Part shown: one piece after another, positions 19,576 to 29,579 of the stretch
Layout: every line of letters begins with the position of its first letter
How positions within the stretch are numbered: the first letter of the stretch is position 1
Position numbers and translations under genes: made by a program
Notes under the pieces: model-generated
The model's input: the letters and a program-made list of their open reading frames with translations, nothing else
The model's database searches: none
Told to the model about the DNA's origin: nothing
Assembly (NCBI RefSeq): GCF_024584785.1
Contig: NZ_CP074112.1
Coordinates: 744,001 to 808,000, forward strand
Source: Idiomarina loihiensis
GTDB taxonomy: Bacteria; Pseudomonadota; Gammaproteobacteria; Enterobacterales; Alteromonadaceae
Reading direction: 5' to 3'
Length of the DNA: 64,000 bases

Positions 19576-20268
19576 ATGAATCAAACTTATGACTCAGACA
19601 AGGTTAATCCAGCGCAATTACGTGATGGACAATTAACTTATTTGGTCGCCGAAGATTTAAAACTCGCAGCGTCATTGTTGTATCAAGCCTATTTTAATGA
19701 CAGCTTGTTAATGTCGTTATTTCAAGCCGATAAGCCGGATTATGAGAAACGCTTGCGCGCAGCCATTCGCGAAGAGCTCACTGCCTTTTGGGAAGCTAAG
19801 CAGCCGATGGTAGGCGTCTTTGATGGCGAATCTTTAATTGGCGTGGCCTGTTTAACCCAGCCAGGGAAAAGTTTTGGTCCCGGTCGTTATTGGCATTGGC
19901 GGTTAAAGATGTTGTTGACAGCAGGCTATGTCAGTACCAAACAGCTGATAGAAAAAGAAACCATCATTCAACAACATATTGAAGGTGATGATTATCATAT
20001 GCTGGCATTTATTGCTGTTAGTCCGCGTTATCAACAGCAAGGATGGGGGGATTTACTCGTGCGAGCGGCGCAATCGATGTTAGCGGACGAGCCGCAGTCA
20101 CGCGGGATTGCCGTGTACGTGACCCAGCCTCAGCATCTCGCTCTGTTTTATCAGCATGGCTATCAAGACATTACCGAGCTAACGATAGGCAATGTGGTTG
20201 GTACTTTGCTGTTTCAGCCGCGAGCTGTCATTACAGAAACTGAACAAGAGGTTAGTCGTGCAGTTTAA
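19576..20268 (+). CDS. GNAT-family N-acetyltransferase
   Basis: A 230-residue protein with a GNAT fold. The acetyl-CoA pyrophosphate-binding loop is visible in AFIAVSPRYQQQGWGDLLVRAAQ, and strand/helix elements GIAVYVTQPQHLALFYQHGYQD follow. The N-terminal 75 residues form the helical part common to stand-alone GNAT proteins of this subtype. The acceptor substrate is unknown. Its end overlaps the following DUF962 gene by 11 bases, so the pair is probably translated together. Confidence 0.8.
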   Translation: MNQTYDSDKVNPAQLRDGQLTYLVAEDLKLAASLLYQAYFNDSLLMSLFQADKPDYEKRLRAAIREELTAFWEAKQPMVGVFDGESLIGVACLTQPGKSFGPGRYWHWRLKMLLTAGYVSTKQLIEKETIIQQHIEGDDYHMLAFIAVSPRYQQQGWGDLLVRAAQSMLADEPQSRGIAVYVTQPQHLALFYQHGYQDITELTIGNVVGTLLFQPRAVITETEQEVSRAV

Positions 20269-20572
20269 AACGTTTGCTGAATTTTATCCCTATTATTTAG
20301 CTGAGCATGCCAATCCCAAATGTCGAGCTATGCATTATATTGGCAGTAGCCTGGTGTTGGCGGTGTTGGCTTATGTTTTAATTACCCAGCAGTGGTGGGG
20401 ATTAGTACTGGTGCCAGTAATAGGCTACGGCTTTGCTTGGCTTGGGCATTTTGTGTTTGAACACAATAAGCCGGCTACTTTCAAATATCCGGCTTACTCA
20501 TTATTGGGTGACTGGGTTATGTACGGTCAGTTTTTGCAACGATTAGTAGGACTAAAACGCCAGTCAAGCTAA
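20258..20572 (+). CDS. DUF962 (Mpo1-like) membrane protein
   Basis: A 104-residue membrane protein from the GTG at 20258, preceded by AAGAGG; the reading frame is open further upstream but lies inside the acetyltransferase gene. It has the DUF962 pattern: AEFYPYYLAEHANPKCRAMHYIG at the start, two hydrophobic segments, then GHFVFEHNKPATFKYPAYSLLGDWVMY. Conserved histidines (HANP, HYIG, GHFVFEHN) match the metal-binding histidines of Mpo1-type dioxygenases. A lipid-related role is inference only. Confidence 0.85.
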   Translation: MQFKTFAEFYPYYLAEHANPKCRAMHYIGSSLVLAVLAYVLITQQWWGLVLVPVIGYGFAWLGHFVFEHNKPATFKYPAYSLLGDWVMYGQFLQRLVGLKRQSS

Positions 20573-20877
20573 TCGGGTAGACGGTAAGCTGGGGTGTTGA
20601 CCTCAAGTAGGCGCAAGTTCAACATCACCAGTTCGCCTTCATAGCGGCTTTCGCCATCGCTGCTAAATGCAAACTGATAACTACTGCGCCACCCCCAATG
20701 GCGTTCAAACCGTGCTGGTCGTCCGGCCTGCCACGCAATATCTAGCAGTTGAAGTTGATGATTTTTACAATAGGCAGCGGCGTAACGTCGGGCCTGTTCA
20801 GCTTGGCGTCTCCCTTGCCAAAAGAGAAAAATAATAAACCCAATAAAAATCAGTAGCATGGCATCACTTAACTGCAT
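20569..20877 (-). CDS. DUF3301 small membrane protein
   Basis: A 102-residue protein with a single N-terminal transmembrane helix (about residues 7-20), then RRQAEQARRYAAAYCKNHQLQLLDIAWQ, a pattern typical of DUF3301. It lies directly after the DUF3549 gene on the same strand (25-base gap), a pairing seen in Alteromonadales and Vibrio. Function is unknown. Its 3' end overlaps the convergent DUF962 gene by 4 bases. Confidence 0.8.
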   Translation of the reverse strand: MQLSDAMLLIFIGFIIFLFWQGRRQAEQARRYAAAYCKNHQLQLLDIAWQAGRPARFERHWGWRSSYQFAFSSDGESRYEGELVMLNLRLLEVNTPAYRLPD

Positions 20878-20902
20878 AACAAGCTTTCCTTGACGCGAAT
20901 AT

Positions 20903-21952
20903 TCATGAACGAGATTGCTTGATAATAAACTGCTGCCAGGCCGCAGCTACAGGAGCTGGCAACTCAGGTTGCTGCAGTAGCATCAATAGCTGCGTTCTGG
21001 TGCTAGGTACTCGTAATAAATCGCTGACGATACCAGCGAACAGCTCGCTAGGCTGGCTCACCGCCAGACGTTGCATAAACTCAAGTAACAGCTCACCTTG
21101 GAGTAGGGGCCATAGCCGTGTCGCAAGAATAACCAACTCATCTGCGCTAGCGTGCGGTAGTAATTCAGTCAGGGCCGCCACTAAAGGTAACTCGTTATCG
21201 AGAGCAGCGTCTGCCTTATGCGCAACACCAGCCAATGCCCGTAACGTCTGCAATCGCTGCGAGTTTGAAACATCGGTTAGCTTTGGTATCAACTGTTGAT
21301 ACAAGTAAACAGGTGCTTGGCAATGCTCGAGTGCTTCGGCGAGGGCCTTTTGTAAAGGTTCCGGATAATCTAGCCATTGCGCAGCAATGCTGGTGGTTAG
21401 ATATTGGTCGCTTTCTAGACGCTGACAGACATCGTGGATGCCTTGCAAGCCAAGTTGCTGCCAACCCTCGCTGCTAGGGCTTAATAACTCGCTTTGGGCA
21501 TGCTCATAATAAATTGAAGGAGGGCGCTGCCAGCGCTTACTTAATTGCGCATGTAGGGCTGCCCGTTTTACTTCAGCTGGAGTAAACAAATAGGCCGATT
21601 GCTGCAGTTGTTGTTGCTGCTGCTCAGTTAATGCTCCGCTAATTTGCTGCCCCAACAAAGTAATGACTTGAGTCATAAAGTCTTGTTGTGCAGTTAAGCT
21701 GAGCAAACCTCGTTCATCGAGTGGCATACGTAAAAACCACAAGTAAGGCTCAACCTTGCTGGTCGCTAATTTAGGCCAAAACACCACAGCAAACCAAGCC
21801 TGATGTTGGGTTGGAAATGGGTAGGGCTGATGCTGTGCACAAATCGCTGTGAATTGTTCGGCGCCCATGGGCACCACCCGCCGTCCCATATCGTACACCA
21901 CGAAATCACTTTGGCTTTGCTCAAGTAGGTCAGATAGGTAATTGATGGTCAT
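20903..21952 (-). CDS. DUF3549 protein
   Basis: A 349-residue soluble protein rich in leucine, glutamine and alanine, with no signal peptide. The N-terminal segment YLSDLLEQSQSDFVVYDMGRRVVPM and WFAVVFWPKLATSKVEPYLWFLRMPLDE match the DUF3549 family. The C-terminal two thirds look like helical repeats. It is the upstream partner of the DUF3301 gene. No biochemical role is known. Confidence 0.8.
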   Translation of the reverse strand: MTINYLSDLLEQSQSDFVVYDMGRRVVPMGAEQFTAICAQHQPYPFPTQHQAWFAVVFWPKLATSKVEPYLWFLRMPLDERGLLSLTAQQDFMTQVITLLGQQISGALTEQQQQQLQQSAYLFTPAEVKRAALHAQLSKRWQRPPSIYYEHAQSELLSPSSEGWQQLGLQGIHDVCQRLESDQYLTTSIAAQWLDYPEPLQKALAEALEHCQAPVYLYQQLIPKLTDVSNSQRLQTLRALAGVAHKADAALDNELPLVAALTELLPHASADELVILATRLWPLLQGELLLEFMQRLAVSQPSELFAGIVSDLLRVPSTRTQLLMLLQQPELPAPVAAAWQQFIIKQSRS

Positions 21953-22025
21953 TAAACTTGCAACCTAATCGTTTTTGCTGAAAGATGTCGCCATTATAAC
22001 GATAAATCAGGTCGTGGAGGTAGTC

Positions 22026-22370
22026 ATGGACCAACGTCAACGCGCTGCGCGCTTATTAGAACGAGTTGAAGCTGAGTTAAACTGTTTAGGATTATGGCAA
22101 AATCATCATCCACCTGCGCAAGATTTGGCGAGTACCGAGCCTTTTGCTATGGATACGCTAGATTTTCATCAGTGGCTGCAGTTTATTATGTTACCGCGGA
22201 TGTGGGCTATTTTAGACTCTGAACATCCATTGCCGCAGAACATTGCCGTGAGCCCGATGGCGACGCATGTTTATCGTGATGAGTTAGACCACCATGATAG
22301 TTTAATCACGCTGTTGCGCGAGTTTGATGTGCTTTTAAGTGGTACTGACCCGCTTGCGGATGATGTTTGA
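22026..22370 (+). CDS. yqcC: YqcC-family protein
   Basis: A 114-residue protein from the ATG at 22026, which has GGAGG 5 bases upstream. It matches the YqcC family: RQRAARLLERVEAELNCLGLW, then DFHQWLQFIMLPRMWAI in the middle. Its stop overlaps the start of truC (TGATG), the same pairing as yqcC-truC in E. coli. The function is not known; the genetic link suggests a role around the tRNA pseudouridine synthase. Confidence 0.88.
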   Translation: MDQRQRAARLLERVEAELNCLGLWQNHHPPAQDLASTEPFAMDTLDFHQWLQFIMLPRMWAILDSEHPLPQNIAVSPMATHVYRDELDHHDSLITLLREFDVLLSGTDPLADDV

Positions 22371-23107
22371 TGAGCCAAGCTGTTTTACCGTTACCGGTAT
22401 TATTCGAGGATGACGAGCTCATCGCTATTGATAAGCCTAGTGGGTTGTTAGTGCATCGCAGTTGGATTGCGAAAGAGGCAACAGAGTTTGCGTTGCAGCG
22501 GGTTCGTGATCAAATTGGCCAGCGAGTTTATCCGGTTCATCGTTTGGACCGGCCAACCTCAGGTATTTTATTATTCGCTAAATCAGCCGCTAGTGCTCGC
22601 GTGATGACTGAGATCTTCAGTCAGCGTCAGATTCAAAAAGGGTATCATGCAGTAGTGCGTGGCTATTTAGGAGATGGCATTCTTGATTATCCACTCAAAG
22701 AAGAGCTGGATAAAATAGCGGATGCCCAAGCTGATCCGAACAAAGCAGCACAGGCGGCGGTGACGGCGTACCGTTGCCTACGTCAGGTAGAATTACCATT
22801 TGCGGTAAGCAAACGTCATTCGACCACTCGCTATTCGTTGATGCATTTATTACCGCAAACGGGCAGAAAGCATCAGTTGCGCCGGCATATGTCCCATCTG
22901 CGACATCCGATTATTGGAGATTCAAATCACGGTGATGGGCGGCATAACAGATTTTTTCGTGAGCAATTTGGTCTGTCACGATTAATGCTTGCAGCCACCT
23001 CACTGCAGTTTCCGCACCCAATTACGGAACAGCCAGTTGTTATTGAGTTGGCTGTTCCGAAAGAGTTTGAGCTGATTTTTAATCAGCCGCCCGCAATAGC
23101 TCGTTAA
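22370..23107 (+). CDS. truC: tRNA pseudouridine(65) synthase
   Basis: A 245-residue pseudouridine synthase of the RluA family from the ATG at 22370, overlapping the yqcC stop by one base. The catalytic aspartate lies in [19 protein letters not shown]. The N-terminal [18 protein letters not shown] and the [25 protein letters not shown] segment are typical. It modifies U65 in certain tRNAs. The 3' end overlaps the convergent dapD gene by 29 bases. Confidence 0.95.
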   Translation: MSQAVLPLPVLFEDDELIAIDKPSGLLVHRSWIAKEATEFALQRVRDQIGQRVYPVHRLDRPTSGILLFAKSAASARVMTEIFSQRQIQKGYHAVVRGYLGDGILDYPLKEELDKIADAQADPNKAAQAAVTAYRCLRQVELPFAVSKRHSTTRYSLMHLLPQTGRKHQLRRHMSHLRHPIIGDSNHGDGRHNRFFREQFGLSRLMLAATSLQFPHPITEQPVVIELAVPKEFELIFNQPPAIAR

Positions 23108-23903
23108 TACTTACCTTAGCGCGGGTTTGTGCATCGACTTTTTTCACGATGATGGCGGCATACAACCCATGAGTGCCGTCTTTACTTGGTAGTGTACCAG
23201 GCACTACCACCGCACCAGCAGGAACCCGACCATAATGAATCTCACCGGTTTCACGATCGTAAATACGGGTGCTTTGGCTGATGTAAACACCCATGGAGAT
23301 AACGGCTCCAGTCTCTACAATAACGCCCTCGACAATCTCTGAGCGAGCCCCAATAAAACAGTTATCTTCAATAATTGTTGGATTAGCTTGCAATGGTTCA
23401 AGCACACCACCAATTCCTACGCCACCTGACAAATGCACATTTTTACCAATTTGCGCACACGAACCTACGGTTGCCCAAGTGTCTACCATGGTTCCGCTAT
23501 CAACGTAAGCACCGATATTTACGTAAGAAGGCATTAACACTACGTTACGGCCGATGTAAGCGCCTTTACGAACTTGTGCCGGAGGCACTACACGCATGCC
23601 TTCAGCACGAAAACGAGCTTCATCGTAACTGGCAAATTTGCTTGGTACTTTATCAAAGAACCGTGTTTCTCCGCCTTCCATGAGACCATTGTCGTTGGTG
23701 CGAAATGATAATAATACGGCTTTTTTCAACCATTGATGAACAACCCATTGGTTATCGATTTTTTCTGCAACTCGTAATTCACCCTTATCAATACTGTCAA
23801 TCACGTGTGCTAGGTCATCGGCTAGGCCGGCGGGCATGTCGGTCGGGCTGATGTTAGCACGTTGCTCAAATGCAGCTTCAATGCGTTGTTGTATGTCTTG
23901 CAT
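23079..23903 (-). CDS. dapD: 2,3,4,5-tetrahydropyridine-2,6-dicarboxylate N-succinyltransferase
   Basis: A 274-residue enzyme, exactly the usual DapD length. It has an N-terminal helical domain and a C-terminal left-handed beta-helix of hexapeptide repeats ([42 protein letters not shown]). It succinylates tetrahydrodipicolinate in lysine and diaminopimelate synthesis. It lies 18 bases downstream of glnD, and the map-glnD-dapD order is widespread in gammaproteobacteria. Confidence 0.97.
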   Translation of the reverse strand: MQDIQQRIEAAFEQRANISPTDMPAGLADDLAHVIDSIDKGELRVAEKIDNQWVVHQWLKKAVLLSFRTNDNGLMEGGETRFFDKVPSKFASYDEARFRAEGMRVVPPAQVRKGAYIGRNVVLMPSYVNIGAYVDSGTMVDTWATVGSCAQIGKNVHLSGGVGIGGVLEPLQANPTIIEDNCFIGARSEIVEGVIVETGAVISMGVYISQSTRIYDRETGEIHYGRVPAGAVVVPGTLPSKDGTHGLYAAIIVKKVDAQTRAKVSINELLRAAD

Positions 23904-23921
23904 GGTTTATTCCTTTCTTAG

Positions 23922-26585
23922 TTAATCATCTAAAGCAGTAATAATTTGTTCTCGTAACTGTTGCTTTTGTTCGTGAGTCAGCGCTTGGTTGCGGCGCGAG
24001 GTAACAATAAAAAGGTCTTCAGCTTGTTCGCCAACGGTGGTGATTTTAGCGGCCAAGATATTTAAATCTAGTGTTTGCATAACTTTTGCTACGCGCGCAA
24101 CTAGGCCGGGTCGGTCGAGCGCAACTAATTCAAACGCTGTACGGCGTGGATTGCGCTCACTGACAAAATCAACTTTGGTAACCACATTAAAATTGCGCAA
24201 GCGCCGGGGCAATCGACGTTGGCCGCTAGGTACTGGCTGGCGTTTGCGCAGCACATCGTGTAGTTGTTGTTTCAATGACTCGATATGGCGGCTATCGGTT
24301 AATGGTTGGCCATCATGTTGTAACACCACAAAGGTATCCATCACATAACCATCCCGAGTAGCTAAGATTTGGGCGTCGTGGATGCTTAAATTTTGGCTAT
24401 CAAGCACGGCTGCAACTGCGGCAAAAAGGTGTTCATGTTCCAAATGATAAATGAACAATTCGGTGGTGCCTTGATTGTTCTCGTCACCTAACAAAATGAG
24501 AGGTAACTGTTCATCGGACTGCACCAACAAGATGTGCTGTGAATGCCAGGCAATTTGTTCTGGTTGATGACGTAAAAAATAGTCCGCGGTAAAACGTCCC
24601 CACAACTCTTGGATTGCTTGTGCTTGAAATCCTGCACTAAGTAGCAGCCCCATAGCATGGGCTTGATGCTGGTGAATGCGGTGACGCATTTCGGTGGCTG
24701 CATTAGGTTTATTTTGCGCTAAAAATTGTTTGGTTGCGTGATATAGATTCTCTAGTAGGGTTGCTTTCCAGTTGTTCCACAAGGTGCTATTGGTGGCACG
24801 AATATCGGCTACTGTAAGACAATACAAGTAATCTAAACGGGTACTGGTTTGCACCACTTCAGCAAATTGTTTCACCACCTCAGGATCATGGATATCACGT
24901 TTCTGCGCAGTTACAGACATCAACAAATGATGGCGAACCAACCATGCAACTAGGGCTCCATCATCAGGCGGGAGCTCGTGTTGTTGGGCGAAATTTAGAG
25001 CGTCGCGCTCACCTAATTCTGAGTGATCACCGCCACGCCCTTTGGCAATATCATGAAAAATAGCCGCTAAAAATAATAGCTCTGGCTTATCCATAGCCGC
25101 CATTCGTTCTGCACATAAAGGAAATTCATGTTGATACTCTGCATCACGATAGCGATGGATATTTCTCACCAAGCGATAGGTGTGTTCATCAACAGTATAG
25201 GCGTGAAATAAATCAAACTGCATTTGCCCGACAATTTGTTGCCAAGGTGGCAAATAATGCGCCATCAACTGATGTTGATGCATCAGTCGAAAGGCAGTTC
25301 CAGCGCCATGTGGATGGCGTAATAGTGCTAGGAACAACTGGCGACATTGAGGGTCGCTGCTTAGCGGTTGGCGCAATTGCGTTCGCGCATGCCGAAGCAA
25401 GCGTACCGTATGAGCTTGAATATGAGTAATACTTGGATGGTTGGCGATCACTAATAAAAATTCAAGTAAATGCCAAGGGGTATTAAATACGTGATCCTGG
25501 ATAGCCGCAATACTTTGTCCAATTTGCTCAAACATGGGTTCAGGCTTAGTTAAGCCTTGCTGCTGAGCCTTCTCTTGGGCCCATCGAGAGCAGGGTAAAG
25601 GTTGTCGCTGTAATTGCGCATGACTAGCTAAGATATCCTGCTCAAAAAACTGCAAGAGCATATTGTTGAGCTCATTAACCCCGACGACAGCGTTAAAGTA
25701 GTCTTTCATCATGGCTTCAACGCTGCGTTTGCCTGGCTCACCATATCCTAGCCGTGCTGCCACCCCTGGTTGATAGTCGAACAGTAATCGATCTTCAGCT
25801 TTGCCTGCCTCTAAATGCAAGGCAAAACGGATGCGGGCTAGTAAGTCGTGGTACTCGCGTAGCTCTAGAAGTTCTGCCGCCGTAATGTAGCCATGCTGTA
25901 CTAAGCTCTCATCGGATTGGGTTTGAAAATGGCGTTTAGCGATCCAACCAATGGTTTGAATATCACGCAACCCACCTGGGCTACTTTTAACATTAGGCTC
26001 GAGATTATAAGAAGTGCCATGATAGTGCTGATGACGACTTTGTTGTTCAGTGAGTTTGGCTTGATAAAAAGCGCGACTAGTCCATGGGAATTGCTGTTGA
26101 ATAAGTAGATTAAATTGCTGTGCGATAGGCTCATCGCCAGCGATCAAACGTTGTTCTAACAGGCTGGTTGCAACGGTAACATCAGCTTCTGCTTGAGTAA
26201 GGCACTCGGCGGTGTTACGCACACTGTGGCCAACTTCTAAGCGCAGATCCCACAGTAATTGAATGAGTTCACGTACGGCTTGCTGTTGGGCATCCGTCAA
26301 AGGTGATTGGTACAGAATAAGTAGGTCGATATCAGAATAGGGGTGTAACACTCCGCGACCATACCCGCCTACCGCGAAGAGGCACAACTGATCACTGGCG
26401 AGACCAAATTGCTGCCAAAGCTGCTGTAGCATAGCATCCATAAATTGGCTGCGATGCTGCAGCAAAAAATCAATGTCGGCAGTAATGAAAGCTTCAGCTG
26501 ACCAATGTTGGTAGCGTTCTAAGCAATCACGCCCGCTGGCAAGAGTAATAGTGGCGGGCCACTGAGGTGCTGGTGCAGGCGTCAT
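23922..26585 (-). CDS. glnD: Bifunctional uridylyltransferase / uridylyl-removing enzyme
   Basis: An 887-residue GlnD. Domains in order: nucleotidyltransferase with GGYGRGVLHPYSDIDLLIL, a linker, the HD phosphohydrolase with LAAIFHDIAKGRGGDHSELG, and two C-terminal ACT domains (HDAQILATRDGYVMDTFVV; ELVALDRPGLVARVAKVMQT) that sense glutamine. It adds and removes UMP on PII proteins to report nitrogen status. It sits between map and dapD, all leftward, with 35- and 18-base gaps. Confidence 0.97.
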   Translation of the reverse strand: MTPAPAPQWPATITLASGRDCLERYQHWSAEAFITADIDFLLQHRSQFMDAMLQQLWQQFGLASDQLCLFAVGGYGRGVLHPYSDIDLLILYQSPLTDAQQQAVRELIQLLWDLRLEVGHSVRNTAECLTQAEADVTVATSLLEQRLIAGDEPIAQQFNLLIQQQFPWTSRAFYQAKLTEQQSRHQHYHGTSYNLEPNVKSSPGGLRDIQTIGWIAKRHFQTQSDESLVQHGYITAAELLELREYHDLLARIRFALHLEAGKAEDRLLFDYQPGVAARLGYGEPGKRSVEAMMKDYFNAVVGVNELNNMLLQFFEQDILASHAQLQRQPLPCSRWAQEKAQQQGLTKPEPMFEQIGQSIAAIQDHVFNTPWHLLEFLLVIANHPSITHIQAHTVRLLRHARTQLRQPLSSDPQCRQLFLALLRHPHGAGTAFRLMHQHQLMAHYLPPWQQIVGQMQFDLFHAYTVDEHTYRLVRNIHRYRDAEYQHEFPLCAERMAAMDKPELLFLAAIFHDIAKGRGGDHSELGERDALNFAQQHELPPDDGALVAWLVRHHLLMSVTAQKRDIHDPEVVKQFAEVVQTSTRLDYLYCLTVADIRATNSTLWNNWKATLLENLYHATKQFLAQNKPNAATEMRHRIHQHQAHAMGLLLSAGFQAQAIQELWGRFTADYFLRHQPEQIAWHSQHILLVQSDEQLPLILLGDENNQGTTELFIYHLEHEHLFAAVAAVLDSQNLSIHDAQILATRDGYVMDTFVVLQHDGQPLTDSRHIESLKQQLHDVLRKRQPVPSGQRRLPRRLRNFNVVTKVDFVSERNPRRTAFELVALDRPGLVARVAKVMQTLDLNILAAKITTVGEQAEDLFIVTSRRNQALTHEQKQQLREQIITALDD

Positions 26586-26620
26586 CGCTGTATCTCGCGT
26601 TAGGTTATTGCCAATCTTAT

Positions 26621-27415
26621 TTAGTTGGCATGTTTGATCACTCGGGGGAGGTCTTCATCACTGCGCAAGGTCAATACTTCAACTCCATCCTCGGTAACCA
26701 GCAAGGTGTGTTCCCACTGTGCACTTAAACTGCGATCTTTAGTGAGTACTGTCCAGCCGTCACGCATCAATTTGGTGTGGCGTTTACCCGCATTCACCAT
26801 AGGTTCAATGGTAAAGCACATGCCTGGTTGTAAAACATCACCCGTACCGGCGGTACCATAGTGCAAGATTTGTGGTTCTTCATGAAACACGGCGCCAATA
26901 CCATGGCCGCAGTACTCACGCACAATAGAATAACCATGCTGCTCGGCATGTTTTTGAATGACTGCAGCGAAATCACCTGTCCGCAGACCAGGTTTCACCA
27001 TGTGAATGGCTTGATAGAGACATTCTTGCGTCACGCGCATCAAGCGCTCAGCCAAAATACTTGGTTTACCTATCACAAACATCTTTGAGGTATCACCATG
27101 ATAGCCATCTAACTTGACGGTGACATCTAAGTTCATGATGTCGCCGTCTTTGAGAGGCTTCTCGTTTGGAATGCCATGGCACACCACATGATTCAGTGAG
27201 GTGCATACCGATTTCGGAAAGCCATGATAGTTTAGCGGAGCTGGAATTGCCCCATGCGCAATGATGTAGTCGTGGCAAATTTGATCGATTTCTGCGGTGG
27301 TTACCCCGGCTTTGATGTGGGGTTCAATCATTTCTAATACGGCTGCTGCCAAACGACCTGCAGCGCGCATTTTCTCGATTTCTTCAGGGGTTTTAATTGA
27401 AATGCTCATGCTCAT
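26621..27415 (-). CDS. map: Type I methionine aminopeptidase
   Basis: A 264-residue type I MetAP. The five metal ligands are visible in NLDVTVKLDGYHGDTSKMF (two Asp), REYCGHGIGAVFHEEPQI (His), TIEPMVNAG (Glu) and SAQWEHTLLVTEDG (Glu). It removes initiator methionine from nascent proteins. It is transcribed away from rpsB, as in most gammaproteobacteria. The start could be either ATG of MSMS. Confidence 0.98.
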   Translation of the reverse strand: MSMSISIKTPEEIEKMRAAGRLAAAVLEMIEPHIKAGVTTAEIDQICHDYIIAHGAIPAPLNYHGFPKSVCTSLNHVVCHGIPNEKPLKDGDIMNLDVTVKLDGYHGDTSKMFVIGKPSILAERLMRVTQECLYQAIHMVKPGLRTGDFAAVIQKHAEQHGYSIVREYCGHGIGAVFHEEPQILHYGTAGTGDVLQPGMCFTIEPMVNAGKRHTKLMRDGWTVLTKDRSLSAQWEHTLLVTEDGVEVLTLRSDEDLPRVIKHAN

Positions 27416-27491
27416 GTTTCAGTTAGCAAATGTGGACGATATTCTAGCAGTTTGTAGCGCTTCGGTGAAGCCTAAAACAGCCCTTAAATTG

Positions 27492-27520
27492 TTGCTAAAT
27501 GGGGCTGCTTATGTTATAAA
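27492..27520 (+). promoter_or_regulatory. Candidate promoter of rpsB-tsf with G/C-rich discriminator
   Basis: A -35-like TTGCTA at 27492 and -10-like TATAAA at 27515 are separated by 17 bases and followed at once by GCGCCCGC. A G/C-rich discriminator is a hallmark of stringently controlled ribosomal promoters. The implied leader is about 150 bases before rpsB and contains several short dyads, which could carry S2 autoregulation; the structure was not computed. Confidence 0.55.
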
Positions 27521-27675
27521 GCGCCCGCAATTTCGAATTGCATAACCATTAACTTAAACACACACATACATCGACACATAGCTCGGGGTGCTCGATGCAG
27601 CGATAAGACGTTAGCTGCGGATGAGTCGAACTATGGGATGTATGGAGGCATAACCCCTTACAAAGGAAAATAATC

Positions 27676-28404
27676 ATGGCAAACGTGTCTATGCGTGACA
27701 TGCTGAAAGCTGGTGTACACTTCGGTCACCAAACTCGCTTCTGGAACCCAAAAATGAAGCCGTTCATTTTTGGCGCTCGTAACAAGATTCATATCATCAA
27801 CTTAGAAAAAACTGTGCCTATGTTCAACGACGCGTTGAACTTTTTACAGCACGTTGCTAGCAACAAAGGCAAAGTGTTGTTTGTTGGTACCAAGCGCGCT
27901 GCTTCTGAATCAGTACAAGAAGCCGCGATTAGCTGCAAACAGTTTTACGTAAATCACCGTTGGTTAGGTGGTATGTTGACGAACTGGAAAACCGTACGTC
28001 AATCAATCAAGCGTTTAAAAGAGCTTGAAACCATGAGCCAAGACGGTACTTTCGACAAGTTGACCAAAAAAGAAGCGTTGGTTAACACCCGTGAAATGGA
28101 AAAACTAGAGAAGAGCTTAGGCGGTATTAAAGATATGGCTGGCTTGCCAGACGTATTGTTTGTTATCGATGCAGATCACGAACACATCGCGATCAAAGAA
28201 GCTAACAACCTAGGTATTCCAGTTATCTCTGTGGTTGATACCAACTCAAACCCTGATGGCGTTGATTATGTCATTCCAGGTAACGACGACGCGATTCGTG
28301 CAGTACAACTGTACTTGAACGCTGCTGCAGCTGCTATCAACGATGCTCGTGGCGTTGTTGTTGAAGGTTCTGCAGACGATTTCGTTGAAGCTGAAACTGA
28401 ATAA
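27676..28404 (+). CDS. rpsB: 30S ribosomal protein S2
   Basis: A 242-residue S2 starting [25 protein letters not shown], with the [12 protein letters not shown] and [23 protein letters not shown] segments. Length matches the E. coli protein. A strong AAGGAAAA RBS precedes it. It is the first gene of the rpsB-tsf operon and has a long leader. Codon use is strongly biased, as expected for high expression. Confidence 0.99.
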   Translation: MANVSMRDMLKAGVHFGHQTRFWNPKMKPFIFGARNKIHIINLEKTVPMFNDALNFLQHVASNKGKVLFVGTKRAASESVQEAAISCKQFYVNHRWLGGMLTNWKTVRQSIKRLKELETMSQDGTFDKLTKKEALVNTREMEKLEKSLGGIKDMAGLPDVLFVIDADHEHIAIKEANNLGIPVISVVDTNSNPDGVDYVIPGNDDAIRAVQLYLNAAAAAINDARGVVVEGSADDFVEAETE

Positions 28405-28434
28405 TTTTAAGTCATCTGATTAGAGGACAAGTAC

Positions 28435-29316
28435 ATGGCTATTACAGCAGCTCTGGTTAAAGAACTGCGCGAGCGCACTGGCGCTGGCATGATGGATTGC
28501 AAAAAAGCATTGGAAGAGACCGGCGGCGATATCGAAGCGGCGATCGAAAACATGCGTAAAAGTGGTCAAGCGAAAGCTGCTAAAAAAGCAGGTCGCGTAG
28601 CCGCTGAAGGTGTAATCCTGACCAAAACTGAAGGCAACACCGGTACTTTGGTTGAGCTTAACTGCGAAACTGACTTCGTTGCACGTGACGAAAGCTTCTT
28701 AGCTTTCGGTGATAAAGTTATCAACGCGGCTTTTGCTAATAAAGAAACTGATGTTGATGCGCTTAAGGCTACAGCAATCGAAGGCGGCACCGTAGAAGAA
28801 GTACGTGAAGCTTTAGTTGCTAAAATTGGCGAGAACATGAACGTTCGCCGCGTGATGACCATCTCTGGTGCTGACGTGGTAGAAAGCTATGTTCACGGCG
28901 GCCGTATTGGTGTACTAGTTGCACTTACCGGTGGCGACAATGAGTTAGCTAAAGACATCGCTATGCATGTTGCAGCCAGCGCTCCACAGTTTGTGAAGCC
29001 TGAAGATGTATCAGCAGAAGTGGTTGAGAAAGAGCGCGCAATTCAACTAGATATCGCAATGCAAAGTGGTAAGCCACAAGACATCGCTGAGAAAATGGTT
29101 GAAGGCCGTATGCGTAAGTTCACTGGCGAGATCAGCTTAACTGGTCAGGCGTTCGTGAAAGATCCAGCGATTACTGTTGCTGATTTGCTGAAATCTAAAG
29201 GTGCCGACGTAGTTACTTTCGTACGTTACGAAGTAGGTGAAGGCATTGAGAAGAAATCAGAAGATTTCGCAGCTGAAGTACAAGCACAAATGGCAGCAGC
29301 AGCGAACAAGGCGTAA
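28435..29316 (+). CDS. tsf: Elongation factor Ts
   Basis: A 293-residue EF-Ts with the N-terminal UBA-like segment [22 protein letters not shown] and the core [13 protein letters not shown] that inserts into EF-Tu. It is the guanine-nucleotide exchange factor for EF-Tu. It follows rpsB by 30 bases and ends before a strong terminator, so rpsB-tsf is a two-gene transcript here. Confidence 0.99.
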   Translation: MAITAALVKELRERTGAGMMDCKKALEETGGDIEAAIENMRKSGQAKAAKKAGRVAAEGVILTKTEGNTGTLVELNCETDFVARDESFLAFGDKVINAAFANKETDVDALKATAIEGGTVEEVREALVAKIGENMNVRRVMTISGADVVESYVHGGRIGVLVALTGGDNELAKDIAMHVAASAPQFVKPEDVSAEVVEKERAIQLDIAMQSGKPQDIAEKMVEGRMRKFTGEISLTGQAFVKDPAITVADLLKSKGADVVTFVRYEVGEGIEKKSEDFAAEVQAQMAAAANKA

Positions 29317-29353
29317 TGCTAAGTTCTGTGGCTAAACTGCTAAGTTGTTAATG

Positions 29354-29389
29354 AAAACCGCATCATGGTTGGCATGATGCGGTTTTTTT
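29354..29389 (+). terminator. Terminator after tsf
   Basis: A perfect 13-base stem AAAACCGCATCAT / ATGATGCGGTTTT with a 7-base loop is followed by further T residues. It closes the rpsB-tsf transcript. The next 190 bases before pyrH hold one more short stem (CTAGTTT/AAACTAG at 29399-29419) and presumably the pyrH promoter; no gene is seen in that gap. Confidence 0.95.
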
Positions 29390-29579
29390 ATGAGTAACCT
29401 AGTTTGGTTGATAAACTAGATTCAGAATATCCAGTTAAAGTAGCAAAAAGCGCTGGACCTAAGGCTGGAATAGCACAACAATAAACACCAATAAGATGGC
29501 TGATGAGTAGTACCTAGGCCTATCTCGCAGCTAACTTTAAGTATCTGTTAGTATAACGACCTGAACATGGAGCGAACCT

